This document shows, piece by piece, positions 35,115 to 43,190 of a stretch of DNA of 64,000 nucleotides. Position 1 is the first letter of the stretch. Every line of letters starts with the position of its first letter. The translations under genes were made by a program, and so were the position numbers. Source of the stretch: CATQHW01 sp965243545 (GTDB lineage: Bacteria; Spirochaetota; Spirochaetia; SZUA-6; Bin103); NCBI GenBank assembly GCA_965243545.1, contig OZ251573.1, forward strand, positions 3,906,001 to 3,970,000, read 5' to 3'. The notes under the pieces are model-generated. The model had not been told where the DNA came from. It was given only the letters and a program-made list of their open reading frames with translations, and did no database searches.

Positions 35115-36701
35115 GGCGCGCAGTCCGGCAGGCGGTCGATCTCCACGCGCACGTCGCCGGCGTCCCGCGCCCGCGCCAGCGGCGCCGGCAGGCAGCCGGT
35201 CAGCAGGTTGTCGTACAGGAACAGCTCCCGGAGGTGGGGCAGCTCGGCCAGCTCCGGCGGTATCTGTCCGGTCAGCCAGTTGAAGGCCAGATCGAGCACC
35301 TCCAGGTATTGGAGCGCTCCGATCTCCGGGGGTATCGGGCCGGTCAGCCGGTTGGACGCCAAGTCGAGTTCGACCAGGTTGGCGAGCCGGCCGAGCTCCG
35401 GTGGGATGCTCCCGGTCAGGTCGTTGTCCGCCAGCCGTAGCGTGGAGAGCGTTTCGATGCCGCCCAGGCCGGGCGGGATCGAACCGGTCAGCCGGTTGCC
35501 GATGGCGGACAAGTACCCCAACTCGGTGAGAGCGCTCAGCTCGGCCGGTATGCGGCCGGTCAGCTCGTTGTCGTCCAGCCACACGCTGTAGAGCCGCGGC
35601 AGGCCGCCGAGCCATGCGGGCGCCGGGCCGGTGAGCCGGTTGTCGGCGAGCCACAGGAACTCCAGGTTGCCGAGCGCGGCGAGCTCGTTCGGTATCGGTC
35701 CGGTCAACCGGTTGCCGTACAGGGTGAGCTGCTGCAGACCGGCCAGCTCGCCGAGCTCCGGCGGGATGCGGCCGGTGAACCGGTTGACGTGCAGCCACAG
35801 GCTGTCCAGATCGCGCAACGCGCCGATCCACGCGGGAATGTCGCCGGTCAGGCGGTTGTCGCTGAGCCAGAGGGAGGTGAGCGCGGTGAGGCCGGCGAGT
35901 GCCGGCGGTATCGGCCCGTCCAACCGATTGCCGCTCAGGTAGAGACCGCGCAGGTTGGTGAGCCGGCCGAGCTCGCCCGGAATCGGCCCGGACAGATCGT
36001 TTTCGTCCAGCCAGAGACTGCGCAGCTCGGCAAGGTCGCCGAGCTGCGCCGGTATCGGTCCGGTCAGCAGGTTCTGGCTCAGCCACAGGCTCACCAGATT
36101 GCGGAGCCGGCCGAGCTCCGGCGGCACGCTCCCGGTCAGCTCGTTCTCTTCCAGCGACAGGCTCCAGAGCTCGGCAAGATCGCCCGAGCGCCGGCGGTAT
36201 GGGGCCGCCAAGACCGTTGCCGCCCAGGTCGAGGTCCTCCAGAGCGGTCAACGCGCCGAGTTGCGCCGGAATCCGCCCGTCCAGCCCGACTTCCCGCAAG
36301 TCGAGTCCGATCACCCGGCCATGCCGGATCGTAACCCCCGTCCAGTCTTCGATCCGCGCGCCGGCATCCCAGTCCAGCACCCCGGCGCCGCCGTCCAGAA
36401 CGTCCGCCGCGCGCAACAGCGCATCACAGTCGGCAACGATTCCCCGGCCGGCCGGCGCGCCGCGCACGGCGGCGCTGCCGGCGCACGTCACGGGCCGCGC
36501 CGCGTCCGCCTCCGCAGAGGCCGGCTTCACGGAGTCCGGCGCCGCCGCCAGAGCGCCGGCTTTGGCCAGAAGCTCCGCTATCGCCGGGTACCTCACCGCC
36601 GACGATTCGCGCATCGGTTCGGCGACGGCTGCGGCGCTGGCCAGCGCCAGCGCGGCGGCTGCGGCACAGAGCGCCGGGATACGCGGCACGGAACGGCTCA
36701 A
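35111..36701 (-). pseudogene. Plant-type leucine-rich-repeat secreted protein, one frameshift
   Basis: The gene starts with TTG at 36701 overlapping the upstream stop, or GTG at 36689. It encodes a signal peptide (ALCAAAAALALASAAAVAEP), a cysteine-containing cap, then about 16 repeats of 24 residues of the form LxxLxxLxLxxNxLTGxIPxxLGx. Near 36183-36185 a GGG run on the coding strand carries one extra G: the frame GGPIPPALG is lost and is regained as DLAELWSLSLEENELTG. Without that base the product would be about 529 residues, ending in a short Cys-containing tail. LRRs of this subtype are common in plants and in host-associated bacteria and usually bind proteins. A sequencing error or a slippage switch would explain the break as well as decay. 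Confidence 0.8.
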
Positions 36702-39037
36702 CGGACCAGGCGTCGAAAGCCTTCCACCGGCAGAGGGCCGCGCAGCCGGTCGGCGGCGTCGCCCTTGCGGATCGCCTCGCCGAGCTCGGCCATGACCGGC
36801 GCGATCGCCGCTTCGTACTTGTCGAGCACCTCGGCCGTGTGCGCCATTGAGCAGTAGATCGCCGGCGGCGCCAGAAAGCCGCGCTCCAGCATGAGATGCG
36901 TGTACAGCACGTCGAGCTCGCGCGCCTGCTCGTGGTCGAAGGCAAGGCGCGCGATGCACGGATAGCCGTCGCCGGTCACCACCGGCACCCCGGCGGCGTC
37001 GGCGTGCCGGCGCCACGCGGCGGTGACGCGCTCGCCCACCGCGGCGACGAACGCCGGCACGTCGAGCCGCTGCGTCATCTTCGTGACCGCGGCGACCGCC
37101 GCGGCCGGCCCCACCGCCTCCGTCCAGTAGCTGCTCGAGATGAACGAGTGCTCGGCCCCCTCCATGGCGGCCGCCGTGCCGATCACGGCGCCGATCGGAT
37201 GGCCGTTGCCGAGGCTCTTGCCGAACGCGGCCAGGTCGGGATCGACGCCGAACCGGGCGTGCGCCCCGGCGCGCTCCAGACGGAAGCCGATGGAGGTCTC
37301 GTCGAAGATGAGCAGCGCGCCGGCGCGGTGCGCCCGGTCACGGACGTGCTGCAGGTAGCCGGGTTCGGGATCGTGCCCCCGGCACGGCTCCATGACCACG
37401 GCCGCAAGCCGGTCGCCGTGCTCGTCGACGATGCGGTCGAAGGCGGCCACGTCCCCCCACTCGAACACCTGCGCCGTGCCGCGCAGCTCGCGCGGGACGC
37501 CGAGCGGCTCCAGCCCCGGCATCAGGTGGCCGCGCAACGCGTCCTCCTCACCCAGGTTGGCCGCCAGGTACCAGTCGTGCCAGCCGTGGTAGCCGCTGAT
37601 CGCCACCACCGAGCGGTCCGTGGTGGCGCGGGCTATGCGCACCGCCACGGTCATGGTCTCGCCGCCGGTGCGCGCCAGCCGCACCCGCTCCGCCCACGGG
37701 TGCAGCCCGCACAGCAGCTCGGCAAGCTCCAGCTCCTCGCGCGGGTTGAGCGTCGAGCAGCTCCCCAGGTTGACCCGCCGCACCACCGCGCGGGTGACGT
37801 CCGGGTCGCGGAACCCCAGGATGGTCGCGCCGATGCCGTGCGAGGCGCAGTCGTAGAAGTGGCGGCCGGACTCGTCCCACACCTCGCAGCCGCGCGCCTC
37901 ACGGAAGTAGGGCGGCCAGCGCCCGGGCGCCATGCGGTCCGGGTTCTTGCTGAGCAGGTGGTTGCCGCGCGGGATGATCGCCAGCGCCCGCTCGTAGCTC
38001 TTCTGCCCCAGGTCCGGGTCCTCGCTGCGCAGGCCGAGCAGCCGCTCGGCGTTGTCGCAGAACACGTCCTGCAGGTCGGCGTCGTTGAGTCCGATCCGGT
38101 CGGCGGCGTGCAGGATGGCGCGCAGCTCCTCCAAGCCGACCTGGATCGGCCGGCCAAAGAAGGCGCCGTCGTTCCAGTCGAGCTGATCGGTGGCGACCCA
38201 GGCGAACCCGCTGCCGAGCGTGATCGAACGGCCGCGCTGGTGGGAGACCGGAAAGTCGGAGCCGTACAGCAGGCGGCGCGGCCCGAACTCGTCCAGGATG
38301 GCGATCATCGGCTCCGCCTCGCAGATGGCGGAGGTGTCGAACCAGACGTTCCGCAGACCGCGCAGGGAGGCGATCGACCGGGTGGTGTTGGGGCCGTGGA
38401 AGCCGCGCGCGGCGTGCGCCAGGATGAGCTGCGCGTTGGGGAAGCGCTCGCAGTGCTCGCGTATCTGCCGCTGGTTCTCCGCATCGTCGAGCGCCGGATC
38501 GCGCACGATATGGAGCATGATGAACCAGCCGCGCTCGTCGGCGACCCGCCACGTCCACTCGGGCAGGAACTCGTCGATATACGACTGCTGCGTGTCGGCG
38601 CGGGCACCGTAGCAGTGGTAGCACTTGAAGCCGCCGATCCCCTCGCCGTCGAGGTCGGCCGCCGCCTCCTCCCGCGTCGTGTCCGCGGCGACCAGATACG
38701 CGCGGATCGCCGTCGGATGACCGGCGGTCTGCGCCGCCACGTACCGGTTCTTGGGGCCGACCGGCAGCTCCGGGGCCGGGAACGGCAGGACCAGCGCGCC
38801 CGCCAGCCGCTCGGGGCCGCCGAGCTGCGCGCCGACCAGCTGCCGCCAATCGTCCAGGCCGGCCCGCGCCGGTCCCTGCGCGAGCATCGGGCTGACGGTG
38901 GGAAAATGTTTCAGATCATAGAGATGCATGTGAGCGTCGAAGATGCGCGGGGGGATGCGGGCGGCCAGCTCGGCAGCCGCCCGGCGGTCCTCGTCGGTGG
39001 TCGTCCAGCCGGTTTCCGGCCGTTCGCGGGTGAGCAT
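36698..39037 (-). CDS. Fusion of amidohydrolase-2 and class III aminotransferase
   Basis: The 779-residue protein joins two enzymes. Residues about 25-385 form an amidohydrolase TIM barrel, with IFDAHMHLYDLKHFPTVS (metal HxH), LILAHAARGFHGPN and LLYGSDFPVS. Residues about 395-760 form a PLP-dependent class III aminotransferase like glutamate-1-semialdehyde aminotransferase, with DCASHGIGATILGF, SGYHGWHDWYLAANL, LLIFDETSIGFRLERAGAHA and the PLP Lys near residue 607 in AAFGKSLGNGHPIG. The ATG at 39037 follows AAGGAGG, and an extended -10 (TGGTACGAT) lies upstream. The combination suggests successive steps on one amino compound, but the substrate is unknown. It is coupled to the LRR gene by a TTGA overlap. 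Confidence 0.85.
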   Translation of the reverse strand: MLTRERPETGWTTTDEDRRAAAELAARIPPRIFDAHMHLYDLKHFPTVSPMLAQGPARAGLDDWRQLVGAQLGGPERLAGALVLPFPAPELPVGPKNRYVAAQTAGHPTAIRAYLVAADTTREEAAADLDGEGIGGFKCYHCYGARADTQQSYIDEFLPEWTWRVADERGWFIMLHIVRDPALDDAENQRQIREHCERFPNAQLILAHAARGFHGPNTTRSIASLRGLRNVWFDTSAICEAEPMIAILDEFGPRRLLYGSDFPVSHQRGRSITLGSGFAWVATDQLDWNDGAFFGRPIQVGLEELRAILHAADRIGLNDADLQDVFCDNAERLLGLRSEDPDLGQKSYERALAIIPRGNHLLSKNPDRMAPGRWPPYFREARGCEVWDESGRHFYDCASHGIGATILGFRDPDVTRAVVRRVNLGSCSTLNPREELELAELLCGLHPWAERVRLARTGGETMTVAVRIARATTDRSVVAISGYHGWHDWYLAANLGEEDALRGHLMPGLEPLGVPRELRGTAQVFEWGDVAAFDRIVDEHGDRLAAVVMEPCRGHDPEPGYLQHVRDRAHRAGALLIFDETSIGFRLERAGAHARFGVDPDLAAFGKSLGNGHPIGAVIGTAAAMEGAEHSFISSSYWTEAVGPAAAVAAVTKMTQRLDVPAFVAAVGERVTAAWRRHADAAGVPVVTGDGYPCIARLAFDHEQARELDVLYTHLMLERGFLAPPAIYCSMAHTAEVLDKYEAAIAPVMAELGEAIRKGDAADRLRGPLPVEGFRRLVR

Positions 39038-39080
39038 TCGGATGCCTCCTTGTCGTTCGGCGGAATCGTACCACGACGGG

Positions 39081-39110
39081 TTGCGAAACTCCCGATTTTC
39101 TGCGTATCGT
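39081..39110 (+). promoter_or_regulatory. MORN gene promoter (leaderless)
   Basis: TTGCGA (39081-39086), an 18-nt spacer and TATCGT (39105-39110) end 6 nt before the ATG at 39117. Confidence 0.6.
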
Positions 39111-39116
39111 TCCCGC

Positions 39117-39836
39117 ATGATGAAAATCCTGACAGCTCTACTCACCATCGCGCTCGTCGGCGTTGCGGCTGCCTGGGCCAAGACCGGAAGCTTCACGTAC
39201 GACGACGGCTCGACCTATGAGGGCGAGTTCGAGGACGGCATGGTCCACGGCCAGGGCACCTACACCTGGAGCGACGGCACCATGTACGAAGGGGCGTTCG
39301 ACGCCGGGCGTCCGCACGGCGAAGGCCGGCTCACGTGGCCGTCCGGCGCCATGTACGAAGGCTCCTTCGAGGGCGGCCGGCCCGACGGCATGGGCACGGT
39401 AACGTGGGCCACCGGCGCGACGTACCAGGGCGCCTTCACCGCCGGACGCATCAACGGCTCCGGGATGCTCTCCTGGCCGGACGGCTTGTCCTACAGCGGC
39501 ATCTTCGTCACCGACCGGATCGAAGGGACCGGCATGCTCACCTTCGCCGACGGCTCCACCTATGAGGGCGACTTCATAGGCGGCACCATCGAAGGGTCCG
39601 GCACCCTGACGTGGCCGACCGGCGACCGGTACGTCGGCATGTTCGCGGACGGCGTGCCGCACGGCGACGGCGTCTACACCTGGGCGACCGGCTCCCGGTT
39701 CGAGGGGACGTACGAAAGCGGTCTGGCCACCGCCGGAAACATCTACATGACCGACGACAACGGCCGGGAATGGCGGTTCGTGGCGTCGCAGGATGCGGAC
39801 GGGACCTGGATGGCCGAGCACCCCGAAAGCCAGTAA
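39117..39836 (+). CDS. Secreted MORN-repeat protein
   Basis: The 239-residue protein has a signal peptide (MMKILTALLTIALVGVAAAW) followed by about eight 23-residue MORN repeats, each of the pattern YEGxFxxGxxHGxGTxTWxDG. A short C-terminal tail ends in AEHPESQ. MORN repeats bind lipids or build extended beta sheets; exported bacterial versions are mostly uncharacterised. There are two ATG codons in a row at 39117 and 39120, 6 nt after a -10 box, so the mRNA is probably leaderless. It is divergent from the fusion gene. Confidence 0.85.
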   Translation: MMKILTALLTIALVGVAAAWAKTGSFTYDDGSTYEGEFEDGMVHGQGTYTWSDGTMYEGAFDAGRPHGEGRLTWPSGAMYEGSFEGGRPDGMGTVTWATGATYQGAFTAGRINGSGMLSWPDGLSYSGIFVTDRIEGTGMLTFADGSTYEGDFIGGTIEGSGTLTWPTGDRYVGMFADGVPHGDGVYTWATGSRFEGTYESGLATAGNIYMTDDNGREWRFVASQDADGTWMAEHPESQ

Positions 39837-39955
39837 CCGGACCGCCGCGGTCCGACACCGTCCGTCCTTGAGCGGAACGGCGAGCTTGAGCGGATACGGG
39901 CGGAGACGGCGCCCGCAGGGCGTGCTGCCCGCGGGTGTCGCCCCCGCTTCTCAAG

Positions 39956-40549
39956 CTACTCCGCGGCGATGTCGGGGCCGGCGGGAGCCGGCCGGGCGGA
40001 ATCGGGGGCCGAGGCCGGGCCGAGCAGCGCGCGCAGGCCGGGCGCGCGGATGGCGCGCTCGGCGGAACGGCGGAGCGCGCCGGCCGCCGCCGTCCCTTCG
40101 CGCGCGTAGGCGTCCGCTTGCAGCGCCATGTCGATCTTGTCCAGGTCCTTGACCAGCCGGCCCTCCGGCGTGCGGCGATCCGCGTAGTCCAGCCACGCGG
40201 CCATGAGCGTGCCGTCCGGATCGACGCCGGCCAGGATGCGCCGCGCGGCCCGCTCCTCCTGCCGACGTTTCCGGCCGTCCGGAACGCCGTCGGCCGGCGT
40301 CAGGTCGCCGGTGAGCGCCTCGGCCAGGTCATGCATCACCGCGATGAGCGCCGCCCGCGCGGGGTCGGCGCCGGCCGCCGCCGCGGTCACCGCCGCCAGC
40401 GCCGCCACCCCGAACGAGTGCGCGGCGACCGATTCGGGATCGGGCACGCCCCGCTGCAGCCAGCCGGCGCGCGGCATCCGTTTCAAGGCGGCGACGTGCG
40501 CGAAGAACGACGCCAGCCGTTGCGGGTCGATCCGTTCGCGCGCAGCCAC
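39956..40549 (-). CDS. HD-domain phosphohydrolase (YfbR/HDDC2-like)
   Basis: The 197-residue protein shows the HD-domain metal set: His in SVAAHSFGVAALAAV, the HD pair in IAVMHDLAEALTGDLTP, and the later Asp in RLVKDLDKIDMALQADAYAR. This pattern matches 5'-nucleotidase YfbR and human HDDC2. A dephosphorylation of deoxynucleoside monophosphates is the family role. The start is GTG at 40549, 7 nt after a TACCCT box, with no ribosome site. The C-terminal Pro/Ala tail is extra. Confidence 0.8.
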   Translation of the reverse strand: MAARERIDPQRLASFFAHVAALKRMPRAGWLQRGVPDPESVAAHSFGVAALAAVTAAAAGADPARAALIAVMHDLAEALTGDLTPADGVPDGRKRRQEERAARRILAGVDPDGTLMAAWLDYADRRTPEGRLVKDLDKIDMALQADAYAREGTAAAGALRRSAERAIRAPGLRALLGPASAPDSARPAPAGPDIAAE

Positions 40550-40607
40550 CGGGGGCAGGGTAGGCCAAGCGGCGGCGGCTCGACTACCGTAACGCCGGCA
40601 AGAGAGA

Positions 40608-41291
40608 ATGGCGGGTACGGCGGGCGCGGTGCGGTTGACGGTGGATGGGGACCAGATCGAGCTGGCCGGCTACGCCGGCGGCGCCGTGGTGGGCGACCTG
40701 ATCGCCGCCCTGGAGCGCGCGCGGCTCCGCCCCGGACTGGCCACCGTCGGCTGCGCCGGCTGCGGGCTCTGCTGCCGCGACCGGGTGCCGGTGCTGGGAG
40801 CCGACCTGCCCCGGCTGCAGCGCGCCCTGGGGATCGGCCGCGAACGGCTGCTGGCCGACCACCTGGAGCTGCCGGAACGCCCCGACCCGGACCGGCGCGC
40901 CGCGCGGATCGCCGACCTGGCGCGCCAGCTGCGCGCCGCGCCCGCGGAGGCGACGCTGCTGTACGAATGGAACACCGGCGAGCCGATCGTCCCCCGGCAG
41001 GCGGCCGGCGGCTTCTGCCACTGGCTGCGCGACCGGCGCTGCTCGGTCTACGCAGGCCGGCCGCTGATCTGCTCCTTCTACCTGTGCAACTTCGGCGGCC
41101 GGCTGTCGGGGCTGTTCGACGCGATCGTCCGGCAGGGGGTGTGGCACAGCTACGCGGCGCTCGGCTGGATCGACCGCGGCGTCATACCGCACAATCCGTT
41201 CGTGTCTGCCGGTGACCCGGCGCAGGCGCCGTTGCGCGCGTTCGACGTCGACGTCACGCCGCTCCTGCGGCGGCTGGCCGACGCTTGGTAG
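40608..41291 (+). CDS. YkgJ-family cysteine-cluster protein
   Basis: The 227-residue protein has the YkgJ (UPF0153) cluster: GCAGCGLCCRDRVPVLGAD near residue 49, then GGFCHWLRDRRCSVYAGRPL and ICSFYLCNFGG. The spaced Cys residues suggest binding of zinc or an iron-sulfur centre; no enzymatic role is established. AAGAGAG lies before the ATG. It lies 31 bp upstream of the ABC exporter genes on the same strand. Confidence 0.8.
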   Translation: MAGTAGAVRLTVDGDQIELAGYAGGAVVGDLIAALERARLRPGLATVGCAGCGLCCRDRVPVLGADLPRLQRALGIGRERLLADHLELPERPDPDRRAARIADLARQLRAAPAEATLLYEWNTGEPIVPRQAAGGFCHWLRDRRCSVYAGRPLICSFYLCNFGGRLSGLFDAIVRQGVWHSYAALGWIDRGVIPHNPFVSAGDPAQAPLRAFDVDVTPLLRRLADAW

Positions 41292-41321
41292 CGCCTGCAA
41301 CCTCATGAGCAGTCCGGCCCC

Positions 41322-43190
41322 ATGAGCGATCCGGCAGCGCTGCCCCGGCCCGAGGACCGGACCTCGACCTGGTCGGGGTTGGGCCCGGTGCTGCGCGTGG
41401 TCCGCATGGCGCTGGCGTATCCGGTGCGGTTGACCATAGCGGTCGTCAGCACCGTGGCCGCGGCGGTGTTTCAGCTGCTGCTGCCGCAGTACCTGGGCGA
41501 CGCGGTCGACACGGTCACCCTGATCCTTGCCGAGGCGGCCGACCCGCAGGCCGTCAAGCGGCAGCTGCTGCAGCTGGCCGGCCTGATCCTGGGCGCCGGC
41601 ATGGTGCGCGGCGTGATGATGATGGTGCACAGCCAGCAGGGCGAGGTGGTGGGCCAGAGCGTCGGCTACCGCCTGCGGATGGCCTATTACGACAAGGTGC
41701 AGCGGCTCAGCTACGGATTTCACGACCGCGTCCACACCGGTGACCTGATCACGCGCGGCATGCTCGACATAGAGGCGGTCGCCAACTCCTTCAACCGCGG
41801 GCTGCTCAAGGCGGTCTGGCTGCTGGTGCTGATCGGCTGGGGCACCTATCTGCTGGTGAGCACCGACCCGCCGCTCACCCTGGCGGCCCTCAGTTTCGCG
41901 CCGGTGGTCGCCTGGCGCGCCACCGTGGCGCGGCTGCGCCTGCGCGCGGCGTGGCTGCGCCTGCAGCAGTGCCTGGGCCGCCTCACCAAGGTGATGGAGG
42001 AGAACCTGGGCGGCATCCGCGTGGTGCGCGCGTTCGCGGCGCGCGAGCACGAGATGGCCAAGTTCGACGCCGTCTCCGACCAGGCCAAGCGCCACACCGA
42101 CCGCACCATCAACATCCGCGTGCGCGACGTCAGCCTGATGACCCTGGCCTACTACTCGGCGATGGCGCTGATGCTGTGGGTCGGCGGCAACCGCGTGCTG
42201 GACGGGCACGTCACGGTCGGCACGGTCACGGAGTTCCTGATCTTCATGTTGATCCTGCAGATGCCGATCCGGCAGCTCGGCATGGTGGTGAGCGCCTTGT
42301 CGCGGGCCTCCACGTCGGGCGGGCGGCTGTTCGAGATCCTCGACCTGGAGCCGGACATCAGAGACCGGCCGGACGCCGGCGGCATGGAGATACGCGAAGG
42401 GGTGCTCCGCTTCGAGTCGGTGAGCTTTGCCTACCGGCGCGGCGGCGCTCCGGTGCTGAAGGACGTCAGCTTCCGGGTCGGCCCCGGCCGCACGCTCGGC
42501 ATAGTCGGTCCGCCGGGGTCGGGCAAGTCGACCATCACGCTGCTGGCCGGCCGCTACTACGACGTCGACGCCGGCCGCATCACCATCGACGGGCAGGACA
42601 TCCGGTCGGTGACGCTCGAGTCGCTACGCGCCGCGGTGGGGGTGATCCACCAGGACAACTTCCTGTTCACCGCCAGCGTGGAGAGCAACGTGGCGTACGC
42701 CGATCCGTGGGCGAACCGCGAGCAGATCGCCCACGCCAGCTCATCGGCGCAGCTGCACGACTGGGTGCTCGGCCTGCCGGAGCAGTACCGGACGCTGGTC
42801 GGCGAGCGCGGCGTGTCGCTCTCCGGCGGCCAGCGCCAGCGGCTGTCGATCGCCCGTAGCGTCATGGTGCGGCCGGCGGTCATAGCGTTCGACGACTCCA
42901 CCGCGGCCATCGACGCGGCGACCGAGCAGCGGATACGGACCGCGTTGCGCAAGCTCACCGAGCGCACCGCCACCATCATCGTTTCGCATCGGCTCAGCTC
43001 GCTGATGCACGCCGACGAGATCCTGTTCCTGGACGCCGGCGCCATCGTGGAGCGCGGCACGCACGCGGAACTGATGGAGCAGGGCGGCCGGTATCAGGCG
43101 CTGTACCAGCTGCAGGCCAACCCGTCGGATTCGCTCGACCGGATCGCCGGCGCCGTCGCCAAAGGCTCGGAGGCGGCGCATGGCCGGTAA
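41322..43190 (+). CDS. ABC exporter half-transporter, degenerate-site subunit
   Basis: The 622-residue type IV ABC exporter subunit has six membrane helices (about residues 25-320) and an ATPase domain with Walker A GIVGPPGSGKSTITLL, Q-loop HQDNFLFTASVESN, signature VSLSGGQRQRLSIA and Walker B VIAFDDSTAAID. The catalytic Glu after Walker B is Asp, so this subunit's site is probably degenerate, as in TM287/LmrC. It overlaps the next gene by 11 nt, and both form a heterodimer. The exported substrate is unknown (lipids or drugs in relatives). Confidence 0.9.
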   Translation: MSDPAALPRPEDRTSTWSGLGPVLRVVRMALAYPVRLTIAVVSTVAAAVFQLLLPQYLGDAVDTVTLILAEAADPQAVKRQLLQLAGLILGAGMVRGVMMMVHSQQGEVVGQSVGYRLRMAYYDKVQRLSYGFHDRVHTGDLITRGMLDIEAVANSFNRGLLKAVWLLVLIGWGTYLLVSTDPPLTLAALSFAPVVAWRATVARLRLRAAWLRLQQCLGRLTKVMEENLGGIRVVRAFAAREHEMAKFDAVSDQAKRHTDRTINIRVRDVSLMTLAYYSAMALMLWVGGNRVLDGHVTVGTVTEFLIFMLILQMPIRQLGMVVSALSRASTSGGRLFEILDLEPDIRDRPDAGGMEIREGVLRFESVSFAYRRGGAPVLKDVSFRVGPGRTLGIVGPPGSGKSTITLLAGRYYDVDAGRITIDGQDIRSVTLESLRAAVGVIHQDNFLFTASVESNVAYADPWANREQIAHASSSAQLHDWVLGLPEQYRTLVGERGVSLSGGQRQRLSIARSVMVRPAVIAFDDSTAAIDAATEQRIRTALRKLTERTATIIVSHRLSSLMHADEILFLDAGAIVERGTHAELMEQGGRYQALYQLQANPSDSLDRIAGAVAKGSEAAHGR

